DNA of 64,000 nucleotides from Patella vulgata (taxonomy: Eukaryota; Mollusca; Gastropoda; Patellidae). The notes beneath the pieces were generated by a model. That model saw only the letters and a program-made list of their open reading frames with translations, had not been told where the DNA came from and made no database searches. The translations under genes were made by a program, and so were the position numbers. The stretch is taken from positions 15,389,501-15,453,500 of the forward strand of contig NC_065886.2 of the NCBI RefSeq assembly GCF_932274485.2. Direction: 5' to 3'. Each line of letters begins with the position of its first letter. The stretch's first letter is position 1. Below are positions 41,194 to 53,528 of the stretch, piece after piece.

Positions 41194-42615
41194 ATGGAGT
41201 GTATAGTGTTGATTTTGGTTCTTTTCGTTACTCTACATTCTGCCATTGCAGCGGTGCCTGAAGACGAAGTGACCTTTTTGCCAGGTTTAGATGCACAGCC
41301 TCCATGGAAACAGTATTCAGGATATCTGCAAGCTTCCGGTACAAAAAAGTTACATTATTGGTTCTTTGAATCCGCAAGATATGCCATTAGTGATCCGGTT
41401 ATTATGTGGTTAAACGGAGGACCCGGCTGTAGTTCCCTGTTGGGACTATTTACAGAAAACGGACCGTTCCGTGTTCTTCCTAATAAAACGCTGGTCTATG
41501 ACCCTTACAGTTGGAACCGTATCGCAAATATGCTGTACCTCGAGTCCCCTGCCGGGGTAGGAATGTCCTATTCTGACGATAAATATTATCGTACTAACGA
41601 CGACGAAACGGCGGTTGATAATTATTTAGCCATTTTGGATTTTTTCAACAAATATCCAGAATTTAAAAATAATAATTTTTACATAACTGGTGAAAGTTAT
41701 GGCGGGATATATATCCCTACAGTTTCGTCGATTGTTATCGATAACCTGGACATCAACTTTAAAGGTATGGCCATTGGAAACGCCATGGAAAATTTTGACA
41801 CAAATGAAAATGCTCATCTGTACTTGGCTTACTATCATGGACTTATTGGAAAGGACTTGTGGCAAGATTTGATCAACTATTGTTGTAATGGAACTTTGAA
41901 AGAACGTTGCATGTTCACTTTGCACCAGGACCAACCCCATTGTAAGGATACATTTAATGCGGTCCATGCTATTGTATTTGAAGGGGATTTGAACTATTTC
42001 AATATCTACAACGAGTGTCATAATTCGCCATATTTAAAATTTGATGAAAACCGCGGGAAATATACCACGTCTGCTGCCAACTGGATGTTTCCTTCTGTCA
42101 AGAGATTTCAAAAAGAGGCTCAATTTTTACGATCACTTCCAATAGAAAAAGTGAGGTTGACGGAAGCGTGTTTGGATACATCTCACGTCGAAGATTATCT
42201 GAATTCTCCAGAAGTCCGAAAAGCTATTCACATTCCGGACTTCATTCCCGAATGGCAGCCAGTTAGTGCCGTGGTTAGTCATAGTTATGTTTCAGTCTAT
42301 CCTGACATGTCAAAACAACACTTGCAGGTACTTGCGGCTGGAAGACGTACCATGTTATACAACGGAGACGTAGACATGGCTTGTGATTTTCTTGGAGAAT
42401 CTTGGTTTGTTCACGATCTGAATCTAACGGTGATTGAGTCCAGAAAGATGTGGTTCTATCAAGCAGAAGATAATACAACGCAAGTCGGAGGTTTCATTAA
42501 AAAGTATAAAAATTTAGATTTAGTGACGGTTCGAGGTGCCGGACATCTTTCTCCATCAGATAAACCAAGAGAAGTTTTACAGATGTTAATTAATTTCTTA
42601 AATGAAGAAGCGTGA
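41194..42615 (+). CDS. cathepsin A-like serine carboxypeptidase (peptidase family S10), intronless
   Basis: 473 residues, about full family length. A hydrophobic signal peptide (residues 1-20, ending SAIAA) directs it to the secretory/lysosomal route. It should remove C-terminal residues from peptides. Visible landmarks: QYSGYL near 40, WLNGGPGCSS (oxyanion region, 72-81), LESPAGVGMSYSDDK (116-130), catalytic Ser in GESYGG (S168), catalytic Asp as the second Asp of YNGDVDMAC (D394) and catalytic His in GAGH (H451). Asn-X-Ser/Thr sites occur near 97, 232, 410 and 427. It aligns along its whole length with human lysosomal protective protein (remembered sequence). Oddities: no introns, GAGHLSP instead of GAGHMVP, and no cysteine in the EWQPVSAVV segment where the vertebrate enzyme has WDMC. 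The start is the first ATG, before a good signal peptide; a TATATAG acceptor-like site just upstream could end a 5'-UTR intron. Orthology to CTSA versus a retrocopied paralogue is open. Confidence 0.95.
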   Translation: MECIVLILVLFVTLHSAIAAVPEDEVTFLPGLDAQPPWKQYSGYLQASGTKKLHYWFFESARYAISDPVIMWLNGGPGCSSLLGLFTENGPFRVLPNKTLVYDPYSWNRIANMLYLESPAGVGMSYSDDKYYRTNDDETAVDNYLAILDFFNKYPEFKNNNFYITGESYGGIYIPTVSSIVIDNLDINFKGMAIGNAMENFDTNENAHLYLAYYHGLIGKDLWQDLINYCCNGTLKERCMFTLHQDQPHCKDTFNAVHAIVFEGDLNYFNIYNECHNSPYLKFDENRGKYTTSAANWMFPSVKRFQKEAQFLRSLPIEKVRLTEACLDTSHVEDYLNSPEVRKAIHIPDFIPEWQPVSAVVSHSYVSVYPDMSKQHLQVLAAGRRTMLYNGDVDMACDFLGESWFVHDLNLTVIESRKMWFYQAEDNTTQVGGFIKKYKNLDLVTVRGAGHLSPSDKPREVLQMLINFLNEEA

Positions 42616-44260
42616 TGTCAATGGGCCTCCATGTTATAAAGAGTAATTTGAAAGAAAGGAGTTACCGTAAATGTTTTATATTTAGATTAGTCCGACCGTC
42701 AGCACTTATTTGTATACTCACCTAGATACGAGAATGTTACATAAAACGTCCCTGGTGTCTTTGTATTGCAACTAGAAGAGTCGAGAGAAATGAAATGTTG
42801 TTTAATGGCACGTCAGCACCAGGGGCTAAGTGAAAGGGACACAGTTACGCGCTTTGCGTCATGGTTTGCCGTTTTTGCGCCCCTTGAGTTTATGCACCCC
42901 CTCGCAAATGGCAAATATCACGCGGTTTCAATGCGGTTATAAACATTATAATCATAATCGTAATACCTAACCAGTATCAAACATAAATCGTGGTTTCAGA
43001 TATACTACAAATTGACTCTAACATGTTCTACACAGCCCAGTATTACTCGGCGGCATTGGGAGGGACCCTCCCCATTCCCTGCACAAACACACATATATTG
43101 TTTTTCTGGGGGCCCCGACGAGATCTTGTTCCTCATGCAAACTCATGGGTCACCAAAAGGGTCTAGAGATGGGGTGCCTAATCTAATACTCACCCTAATG
43201 AACGAGGTTCTTGGTCGAGTCACATCAAATTATCCTTAGCGACAATGAGCCAATGCATTTCAGAAATTGTTGTCCCTGACTCGACCGAACTCGTATTAAT
43301 GCTTAAAAGGTAATTCTTAACCGTTTGGGTCAAATTTTCGGGAATAGTTAATTTTAGTATGAAGATGGCAATTCTCGAACTTGTTATTGGACAATTTGTT
43401 ATTCTGAACAGGTTTTAATCAAATTTTTATCAGTACCTAGGATTGATTTTAAGGATTTTCGTTTTTGCAGTTTATACGGTGGTTGATTGCACTTGGTCGA
43501 TTTACATCAAATGATCAGGAATATAATTTATTATTGTGGTAAATTTGAGTAATTGTTTCAAAACTATTTCATGTTTATTTCCCAAGAATCACGTTATTGT
43601 TTATAAACAAACATTATCAAAGTGTTACGTAATTTCTCGACAGACTTATTTGACCCGGCTAATACAATTTGTTGATAAACGTATATTTCCGTACTTTACT
43701 CAGTCTACGTACAGTGGAAAGATAAGATCTTGTAGTCCATACCGGGTTTTCACAATGAGTAATTACAAATTATTTCCCCTTGCTTATGGTTGTTGATTAA
43801 AGGACATTACCCTACGCATGGGTCATCTTTCATAAAAGCACCTTTACAAAGTTGGAAGGGGCTCAACAGTTGACTCATGTACCGAACTTATCCTCTCTAT
43901 GCAGTTTCTGAAATCAAAGTCGAAAGCAAAGCTGTGTTTAGCGATAAGTAGTGTTGTGTACGAAGCAATGTATGTGTCATTTTTTCCAGAAAACCAGGGC
44001 AGCCACATTCAATTAATTTCCTTAAACTTAAAGGTATTTAACCCAAACCGGGTTTCATTTGCGAAAAGATTAGGAATCCTGACTAAGGTGCAAGACATTC
44101 TCTTTCGAAACAAGTAAGGGGGGGGGGGGGTTCTGTACCAGGAACCGACTAAACGTCATCACAGCCATGTTGGAATTTCAACTGCCAAATATTAAAGACT
44201 GGACGCTTTACCTTGCCAGAATCCCCATTCTTTACCACTAAGAAGAGGGGGTGGGGTAGG
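42616..44260. other. downstream of the carboxypeptidase, mostly unique
   Basis: No poly(A) signal close to the stop stood out. A reversed S3 tail lies at 42783-42835 (GAAATGTTGTTTAATGGCAC then GTCAGCACCAGGG). No other gene seen. Confidence 0.45.
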
Positions 44261-44265
44261 CTGCA

Positions 44266-44350
44266 AAATCCCGGGGAACTTTCTGTGCATCCAACGGTAT
44301 CGAAACCACGACCTCCTTCCATACTTCCTGAGCCACCGTGGCTTCTTTAC
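44266..44350 (-). mobile_element. SINE S1 head, diverged, reverse
   Basis: On the minus strand: GAAGCCACGGTGGCTCAGGA, then GTGGTTTCGATACCGTTGG and AGAAAGTTCCCCGGGAT. Confidence 0.55.
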
Positions 44351-44797
44351 TTGGACGATGTTAATGCAGGGGCGGACTAAGGGGTCGGCTACCGGAGGCG
44401 ACTTGTTCCGAAATTTTTGAAAATCACATCGTGGCAGATGACGTGCGTTAGACAATGCACTTTCCTGTCAGTTCAGATACAAACTGGAACCGATAATTTT
44501 GTTGCCCAATTGAAATTGGGATTAACGCCTTGCCCTTCTGCACTAACTTGTACTATTTGTACCATGAGGGAAATTTTGTCCGATACAAAGGGTTCTAATT
44601 GGATGATACATGGAAACAAAAATGACCGGTAAAATATCGCGCCACTAATTATGGGACAATGGACATAAAGCACGGTTCTTTCAAGCTTTCTGATTTACCA
44701 AAAATGTCAACGACTGCCTCGAGATAAATATCATCCAAATTTAATAACTAAGCTCAGCTCAGGCGAGGGCTCCTGACCCATAGAGCACCTAGTCGGA

Positions 44798-45190
44798 TTA
44801 AACATATACATTATGCAAAAGAGCTAAATCTTTCTTTGGGCCTGAAATGTTATCTAAATTATTATATTAATTAGACATTATTTAACGTATCCAGGCCATA
44901 ATCAACCCTCGAAGCCATCACTAGTCTGCGATATTTAGCGGATTGGAATACATTTTTTGAAAAATAATTAAACGTAAAAATGAATAATCGAGACTTTGTT
45001 TTTTATCGTATCGACTTCAATAATGATGATCGAGGCTAACCTAAAATTCAAAAGCTAATATCTCGATTCAGAGTGGAGAAATTTGACTTAAATTTTCAAC
45101 ATACATGTATTCTATTTGCGTTATCTATTTGTTAACTATTATAGCGAGAACTGTCAACTTTTTATCTAATCTACCATAATGCCCCTTCAA
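44798..45190. mobile_element. MITE F2 copy, reverse orientation
   Basis: TTAAACATATACATTATGCA at the left, and CATAATGCCCCTTCAAGG at the right where TTAA has decayed. Interior CCAGGCCATAATCAACCCTC. Confidence 0.8.
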
Positions 45191-45359
45191 GGCACTAGCT
45201 TCAGCAGGGGTTTCTGACAGCTGACGGGCCTCCAGAGATTAAGTGAAAGGTTAAAGTTTCGATGTGTGCACGATAGATGCACAATATATAAATATATAGC
45301 AAATAATAACTACAAACGTACATATGCCATAAAGTGGATGGATCCATGATAGCGAAGGC

Positions 45360-45985
45360 CAGTGGCGGCGCCAGCCGTCGGTGAATGGAGGGGCAAAGCT
45401 GGAGCAAAGTCCAAGGTTAAGGGGGCAAAGGCACGAGCTTCAACTTGGGGTAGGGGGCCTCCCCCAGAAAATTTTGAAAAACAGGTTGCCGGAAATGCAG
45501 CCTGGCAGTATTTCAGGCACAGATCGATGAGGTAATGTGTCAAACGAACGGACTTGCGAATCACGACGAAGCCCACTCACGAGCGTCAAAGTAGGGAGTC
45601 CTCCCCCAGAAAATTTTGAAAAATAGACTGCCGGAAATGCTGTCTTACAGTATTCCCAGGCACCGATCGTCGAGATAAATAGATCTGATCAGATACCGTC
45701 CGTCGCCTGATCACTAGTTTATCCGACTAGAGAACAAAATGTCAAACGAACGGACTTGCGAACCTCAACGAATTCCCCTTGTGAGCGCCAAAGTAGCGAG
45801 TCCATTGGGGACCTCAAAAAGAAAAATTTGAAAAATAGACTGTCGGAAATGCTCTACAACATGCAAGTTTATGACTGAGTGGGGATGTGGGATTTATTCA
45901 CCGTAAAAGATATTGATTACCGAAACGTATCACGAATACTTTTTTTTATTTTCTAAAATTGCCCCCCCCCCCGGCGCCGTCACTG
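45360..45985. mobile_element. non-autonomous hAT element with perfect 8-bp target duplication
   Basis: Termini CAGTGGCGGCGCC and GGCGCCGTCACTG are inverted repeats. GCGAAGGC flanks both sides (45352-45359 and 45986-45993). The interior has three ~170-bp repeats carrying CCTCCCCCAGAAAATTTTGA and GCCGGAAATGC, and a poly-C tract next to the right end. CAGTG ends and an 8-bp duplication are typical of hAT. No transposase. Confidence 0.9.
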
Positions 45986-46407
45986 GCGAAGGCTTAGAAA
46001 TAACCAGACACCGAATTCATCGGCCTGTGCATAACGGCACTGATGAATGATTGGATCACTGCTTTAACGAAGGCAAATTTCTGTTCCAAATTATGATTTG
46101 TCAATGTTCCAAAGCATTACGCTTAAAACAGAGCTCCAAATTGGACCAGATTATGTTTACATAACGTTACGTAATGACTCATGATTTTATTATGGCCAAT
46201 TAACTAGTGCATATAGCAGAATATTGCAAAAAAAAATAATTACGTGACAAAAGAGGCTGTCAAATCGAAAACAATGTAAACAATACTGTTTGGAGACGAA
46301 CATGCTTTTACCGTTCTTAAATCACTGTCCAAAGTTTTAGGGAAGGCCCAGATTAAACCAAGGGTTGTTATGTGGCTGTACTTGATAGATGTTCTTGATA
46401 GATTTGA

Positions 46408-46758
46408 TTGAACAGTCCCTCAAATGCTCAAGTATCAGAAGCCAATCCAGCAATGGCCAGAGAGGGATTTCTCGAGCCATTGCTTCATGAATATGGTTTC
46501 CCCGCGGAACTGTCGTTTTCTTTCAGTTACATTTTTGGAGATTTTCAGAAACGTTTCGGGTCGCAGGCGGGCTACTCTGCTTTAATATGCATCTGTGTTT
46601 ATCCAGTAAATTACAAAGAAAAGACAACCAAAAATTACGTTAAACGTTTAGTTCTGTGGCTCCCTGTACTGCCACGTGTCACACAATTCATGGAATTTGA
46701 GAGACTGGATATTAGACGTTTGGGAGAGTACATACGATTCAAACCTGCTAACACCTGA
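46408..46758 (+). CDS. unrecognised open frame, probable 3'-terminal exon or small gene
   Basis: A 116-codon frame that begins after an in-frame stop. Its first candidate codon is TTG, with internal ATGs at NPAMAREG, so it may instead begin at a splice acceptor (GATTGAACAG at 46415). It reads AMAREGFLEPLLHEYGFPAE, then LSFSFSYIFGDFQKRFGSQA, ALICICVYPVNYKEKTTKNY and a basic, hydrophobic C terminus ending RLGEYIRFKPANT. I do not recognise the family. Support for a real gene: no tandem repeat or SINE underlies it, composition is non-repetitive, and a poly(A) signal follows 77 bases after the stop. Whether it is a last exon or a single-exon gene cannot be told. Confidence 0.45.
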   Translation: MNSPSNAQVSEANPAMAREGFLEPLLHEYGFPAELSFSFSYIFGDFQKRFGSQAGYSALICICVYPVNYKEKTTKNYVKRLVLWLPVLPRVTQFMEFERLDIRRLGEYIRFKPANT

Positions 46759-46835
46759 GAAATTTATTTTATTATATTTCTGGGATAATTTTTATGGAAA
46801 TTATATACACATTACATGTTTTATACGATTTTTAA

Positions 46836-46841
46836 AATAAA
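46836..46841 (+). terminator. poly(A) signal AATAAA
   Basis: AATAAA, 77 bases after the stop of the frame at 46408-46758, in an AT-rich context. Confidence 0.5.
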
Positions 46842-47109
46842 ATACATCTTTATATAATAATACTCTCGTCAGCCATTGGTACGAAATTTGACAGAACAGC
46901 CAAACGAATGATCAAATACCAAGAGTAGAGGAGAATATAAATATATAAAATGTTGTTTTCTATATAAAAAGAAAATCATGCCATCTAATAACATTAGTTT
47001 AAACCAAAGAATTCAACATAAAGCCAATATGAAAACAGACAAAATACCTAAACAAAACTATCTAAATAGAAAATAAATCCAATCAATATCATTATTAAAA
47101 TACCCATCT

Positions 47110-47370
47110 TCTCATAGATCAGATATGTAATATTTGGGTGTTGTAAAGCATGGCCATGTGTATATTTACTGTGAAGTTGTGTATTACCAAACATGATCCA
47201 TGTTTCTATCCACCGTGAAGTTGTGTATTATAAAGCATGGCCCATGTGTATATTTACTGTGAAGTTGTACATTCTAAAGCATTGCCCATGTGTATATTCA
47301 CTGTGAATTATGTATTATAAAACATGATCCATGTTTATATTCACTGTGTATTATCAAGCACAATCTGTAA
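47110..47370. repeat. ~45-50-bp tandem repeat, about 5 units
   Basis: Units carry CCATGTGTATATTTACTGTG and AAGTTGTGTATTATAAAGCA with variation. Confidence 0.85.
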
Positions 47371-47529
47371 AACCATACCTGTTAAAACAAAGTGTTGGTT
47401 CATTGAACACAGAGTCTTAAATATTTGTTAGATCTTAAGGTAATGTGAAACCAAGGCATATTTTAATCTTAATTTGACTTTCATAATATAACAACTCTGT
47501 GTTTGTGTAACAGCTCATTATAAAGCACC

Positions 47530-47840
47530 ATGTCCTTTGATGTGCAATAACCTATGGGTTAAGTTGTGTGATACAGTATATCTGGACTATGCACAACAAC
47601 CTAAGGGTTAAGTTGTGTGCTACAGAATGTCTAGACTATGCACAACAACCTATGGGTTAAATTGTCTGATACAGAATATCTAGACTATGCACAATAACCT
47701 ATGAGTTAAATTATCTGATACAGAATATCTAGACTATGCACACAACCTATGGGTTAAGTTGTGTGATACAGAATGTCTAGACTATGCACAACAACCTATG
47801 GGTTAAGTTTTGTGATACAGAATATCTAGACTATGAGAAG
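47530..47840. repeat. 50-bp tandem repeat, about 6 units
   Basis: Units carry ACCTATGGGTTAAGTTGTGT, GATACAGAATATCTAGACTA and TGCACAACA, with few changes. Confidence 0.9.
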
Positions 47841-50466
47841 ACGGGGGATACCTCATCACACAAAATATATAATAATAAATAATCTAAAAGACAAACTGGA
47901 AGATAAATTAAGCCCATGAATAAATATAACAAATATTACAAAATCATGTCTGGTGATTTCAAATGAAATGGAATTTAATTAATGATGAGTCATCAGCACT
48001 GAATTTTAAAAAAAAATTACAATCTGATTTGAATCTTTTTTGGTTTAATTCTTGGTGATGTTTTGATAATGTAGTGTAAAAATCTGAAACCTTAACAAAC
48101 ATACTTTCAATTATCAACATCAATTAGGGCAGAGTCTGGCAGACAGCAATGAAAGTTGTGGTGAACCACCTCGGACACCTCCAGGGAATTTTGCTCAACT
48201 TAGGTACTCATGTCCTATTGTGATCTGTTTTTAGCAATGATGTTACATTTGTTCTATCTGATTAGAACTATGTAGACAAGAGTTAATAAATATACAGAGA
48301 TGAACAAATAAAACCCTATTTATGGATAACAATTACTATAGTTTATTATACTGCAATGTTTGAACAAGATTTTACAAGTCGGTTTGGGGAGGGGAGGGGT
48401 TATGTTCCAAAGTAAATGTACGGTGCTAAATAAGACCACCTAAAGATGAATTTTAAAGGTTCCTATTATTAATTAGAACAGGTTTCGCTTTAGTTTTTAT
48501 ATTTTAGGTTGACATTTTATTGCTTTAAATCTTCTTAGTGCAAAAACGGAAAATTTGACATTTTGACCTCTCGGGTCACTAAGAACAGAGGTGAATTTAC
48601 ATTTTTATTGAAAGAGTGATTACTTTCGATCATTTTCAGCATATTTTCATGATACAAGAATGGCTGCGCATTCACTTTCAGTGCAAATGACCTCATTTGA
48701 CCTTTGAATCTGAATATCTAGAAAATGGCCCAACGGCGAATTGATTACCACTCGGTATCATATTCTACGCAAAATTTTACTCTAGAACAGTTGGGTCTGC
48801 TTTTGTGACCATTTGATGGACCCCCCACACACACTGAGCCTCTGGTCTATTGCGAAATCTTGTAGAAACTTGCAGTGTAATAAACTATAGCAATTGTTAT
48901 CCGTAAATAGTGTCTTATTTGATCATGTCCCAATTACTAAATGCCATTCAAAGAATATACAGACATGAAGGAACTAGAGAATTATAGAATTATACAAATA
49001 TACAATAACATGAAGAGAATTATTGCTACAATATAATATAACATTATACTTTATACATAATATTTATATATAGAAATTATTTCACCTTATGTATATTTAT
49101 AAACAATAACAAATAGACCTTCAAAACATATCAACAATAACAAACAACAAGTTTATATTACCTTTCTACAAGATGATGTCACATCACCTTTTCAAAAACT
49201 ATTAAACAAGATGGATAAATATGTGTACTGGTTCAAGTTGCTCTCAGTCTGTGGTTAATAATAATTGTTGATTTGCCAGAAAGCAGAGCAAAAAATAAAA
49301 GTTTGAAATGTATCTTTCAGTATTGTATATATATATATATATATATGTATAAAAAGTAGCCAAAACATTTGTGCCTCTCAACCCTGTCTACTGATATTCC
49401 CTAATGCTAGGTCCCCACTATCATGATTCACGCAATGATTGAAATCGTGGTTTTAATCGTGGAGTAATCATAGAGTTCCTATCAGGTCGTATCATACATT
49501 GAGGTGAGTTGTAGCAATCGTGTTGATCATATCGAAACGTATCGGCACGTACCAGATTGTGGGCTCAATAGAGACAACCCTATCGTAAAGCATCGCACCA
49601 CAGTGGGAACCTAACATTAGTCACATCCTTGCGCGTGAGTTTGTGTGTCTATAACATACATTTTTCATTTAAATAGATTAATCAGAATTCAGGATGTTTA
49701 CTGATTTTAGTTTTGTTTTGGCTTATTGTTGAACATGTATTTTTCAGTTATGAAGTGATAGCCTTTGTAGAGTAAATTATTGTGGGATCCTCGCTGGTTG
49801 CCGCCAATCAAAAGGCAACCACCACAATCCAGGATGAAAAACTATTGAAACTCGACTACAGAGAAATGTACATACACCAATCGATTGAATAAAAGCAATT
49901 AAATAATTAATTAATACAAAAAAACATAGACAAAATAATCAATTCTGGAAGAACGATCTTCAAAAAAAAACATCAAAAAAAGAAATTTTCAAGAATACTT
50001 GACAGAATCTTAATAAATTGTTGCCATTTAATAGCTTGATAAATTATAAAACAAAATACTAAAAGTGCATACATGTGAATATATCAAATTAATTTAATAT
50101 TTATGAGGATTATTCATAGTTTTTACTTCAAGAAAATCACACAAACTAAATAACAGAATACATTAACAGAGTCAGATACATGTAATTAATCAATTAACTT
50201 GTTTGGGCTGAATATAAAATATTTTGGTTAAGTTTTGAAGGATACAATCCTTTCTAACAGATTCATCTTATTTTATATGGACTTTTTAAAAAAGCAAGTA
50301 AGAATGTGACATCATGGCAGCCATTTTGGAATTGGGACACCATATTAAAGATTGATGTCTGTCAATCCATTGTCCAAGAAACATGCCTACCAAGATTCAT
50401 GTCAATCGTACCTGAACTGGCAAAGCCATATGCTTTTTCAAAAAACGTAGTTCCCTAGATCAACAA

Positions 50467-50526
50467 ATGAAATGAAATGAAATGGGGTTTAACGTCCTAC
50501 TGTTCTGCTCCGAACTGGGCTAATGA
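50467..50526 (-). mobile_element. SINE S1 tail, reverse
   Basis: GAAATGGGGTTTAACGTCCT, then CTGCTCCGAACTGGGCTAAT. Confidence 0.8.
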
Positions 50527-51107
50527 ACCTAGATCAACAAGGTTCATAAGAGTCCTATTTATTATACACAAGGATTTGACCCTAATGTCAGTGGGAGCCA
50601 CACCCATACCCAACATTTTACTGAAAACTGTATTGTAATGGTGTTTACTGACAAGTGTTCAAAACAAAATATCAGAAACAATTTGAAAGAAAGGTATCAC
50701 ACAAAATGTGGAGATATAATAAGTACTATTTCCTTTAAGAACAGCAGTTTTTCTTTTTAAAGTCCAAGAACAAACCAACCTAGTAAACACACTTACCTTA
50801 TTTCACCATACATACAATATGTGCTGGATGTTTTTACTTAACGTCTTGTTATGGTTTGTGATTTCATGAATAAATATATTTTGAGAAGATATATTTTCCC
50901 TTGTCAATATCCCTTTGAAGTCATAAATAGATGTACATATATATATCATGCATGTTTATCAAAAAAAATATGATATTTTCCAATATACATATAGCCCTGT
51001 TCATTAATCCTTTTACTCCATTTGACTGGAATTAAAGGTCCAATAATGTCATCTTGACAAAACAAGGTCATTTAGGGACTAACATATGGTACAATTTTAA
51101 ATAATTT

Positions 51108-51270
51108 GCTTGTGTATAGGGGTCTTTAGCAGTGGGAGGAAACGAGGAAACATAAGGACACACAGAAAACCAATGAGATTGGGTCGGTGGCCCTAATACA
51201 TGTCACGTACAAGCATAGAATCAAAATCACATCATTTAACTCAACGACAGACCTAATGATCTAAAGTGCA
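51108..51270 (-). mobile_element. SINE S2, reverse copy
   Basis: TAGGGGTCTTTAGCAGTGGG, AACGAGGAAACATAAGGAC, AGAAAACCAATGAGATTGG and CAACGACAGACCTAATGAT are the S2 blocks reversed. Confidence 0.75.
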
Positions 51271-52751
51271 AGCTTAAGATCACTCGATAACCCACCTCCC
51301 CATCCCCATATACTTTCACAACATACACATTAACATGTAGGCTTCGAAAAGGCATACCAGTCGAAATATGATTCAAATCAATCGATCATAATGTAACTCC
51401 TAAGTAATAATTGTTTAATAATTTAAAAAAGTACTATTGGTTGCTCTTCTCAAATACTTACAGTTTAAAAAATAACATTATTCACAAGACTTGATTGACT
51501 ACATATTCATCAAGAACCAAAGAAATAAGATTTAAATTGTTTTGGCCGTAACTAAAACTTTTCAGTCCACATTTTTGTAAAATACAAACAAGGATCGTGC
51601 ATCTGGCCTTCTGTTGGATTGTTTTATTAAAATTATTGCCAGCTTGTTTTCCCAAAAAAGATTATCTACTATATTCATTGTTAACTGGAAAAATTAAATC
51701 TTTATGCCAAATGGAATCTGTTAGTAGTCTCAACAACCAGGCCTCTAACTCAAATCTTTATGCCAAATGAAGAAATCCTTATGAACAGGGTTACTGAAGA
51801 GTGCGGATATTGCATAATGTAAGGTGGTATAACATACAACAGCATCCATGTTTCAAAAAAAATCTCAAAGTTTGTGAACATGTTGGATTGAAAATAAATA
51901 TTTCTACGTTAGTAATCTGGACCTCCTCTTTTCATTTCAATTAATTATATCTTTAAATTAATTGAGAGTATGAAAAGAAATCACCACATCAATTGTGATA
52001 TTTATAAAATTGGATCCAAAGAGAGAGACAGACGTGCTGTTTAACATGCATCGCTGTTGTAGAGATTAGATGTACTAAAATCATACAAAATGTCTAATAA
52101 TAACTACAAGTCACATTTTCTCACCAAACCAAATTCGCTTTTCATTTATTTTGTATGTTGATCAAAGTGTTAAACAGGAGTAAATACTCAATGGTTCTGT
52201 ATGTCATCATTTCGAAGGAGTTAATTTACTTTGACAATCGTCACTGATTTGTATAAAATAAATTTTCATTTTGAAGAGATGTTCTGAGTGATACACATGG
52301 CAGCTGCCTTTAAAATCCCAAATCGACGAGGACAGATTTGATAATGCAATTCAATTATGCTAAATTGCTAAGCGTCGTGAGGCAGCAGAAAACTTGGGGT
52401 ACTTTTTATAAAATATATTGATTTTCATCATGAGACAATAACTTATTTGGCCAACGGCCAATAATGCACAGAATGTTGAGTTCCAATATGATGTTATCAG
52501 GGTAGTTATATATATCATACACATAATAGTGCCAAGTAAACGAGACGCAGCTGTACTATTTTATTTTCAAAGAAAAAATATGACAGCCTTCATATTCCAC
52601 AAATGAGACATGACATTTATATCATAATAATAGAAATAACACCAAATAAATATTATTATATAACGGTTATATAAAAAATATTCTGGTTCTCAGACTTTTT
52701 CGTGTCGCATTTCGTGGTAAAGGGAAGTATCTCTTAAATGTACATTATAAA

Positions 52752-52890
52752 TGAATGAAATGAAATGGGGTTTAACGTCCTACTGTTCTGCTCCGAACTG
52801 GGCTAATGAAGACGGGCATACAGTGTGCTATGAGGGAAATTTTGCCGGGACAGCAGCACAACGGCCTACTCTTATATCGAATTTGCTTAA
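52752..52890 (-). mobile_element. SINE S1, 3' half, reverse
   Basis: GAAATGGGGTTTAACGTCCT, GGGCTAATGAAGACGGGCAT, GTGCTATGAGGGAAATTTTG and CTACTCTTATATCGAATTT. Confidence 0.85.
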
Positions 52891-53111
52891 TTTTTTATAA
52901 ATCTTTGGATTGCATATTTAAGTAGACGATAATCATAATCCTATGAACAACTAATGAGAAAGAAATGACTGAAATGATACCTCAAGGGGCAGACGGATAG
53001 AAGGAGTTGTATTAATTATAGAAATACAAAATCAGTGCTGAAATCTGCAAGACCGAGTTGACAATTTCTTGCTACTTATAACTTGTATAAACTTAGTTAA
53101 AACCTAGCGAT

Positions 53112-53185
53112 GGAAATGAAATAAAATCTGGTTTAACCCAAATTAACTCTCTACTTTTCTGAACCAACTGGGCTAATGAAGACAG
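53112..53185 (-). mobile_element. SINE S1 tail, diverged, reverse
   Basis: GGAAATGAAATAAAATCTGG then GAACCAACTGGGCTAATGAA. Confidence 0.6.
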
Positions 53186-53480
53186 GATTTACTGACGGCA
53201 AAACAGCATTAAAAATTATTTAAGCAAATTTTTAGATGAATGTTTGAAAGAATAAGAAATTATTTAGTCACCACAATGATCCTTGGAGAAATAAAATAAA
53301 AAACTCCCGAATTATTGGCAGGACACATCTGAGAACCAGAATAGCTAGTAATTAGATATTTGTTTTAAAAAGAAGTTTTCATACAAAATAAACCCAAAAC
53401 GAATTTGGTGAGAACTATGTATATAATAAGATATTTTTAAATAATAATAAAACTTTAAATCTGGATTTACGTTTTAAATC

Positions 53481-53486
<6 letters not shown>

Positions 53487-53526
<40 letters not shown>
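53487..53526. repeat. TA dinucleotide microsatellite
   Basis: An uninterrupted AT run just past the phosphatase stop codon, in its probable 3' untranslated region. Confidence 0.9.

Positions 53527-53528
<2 letters not shown>

Noticed and set aside
41626-42021. 131-codon minus-strand frame
   Set aside because: Antisense shadow of the carboxypeptidase coding sequence.
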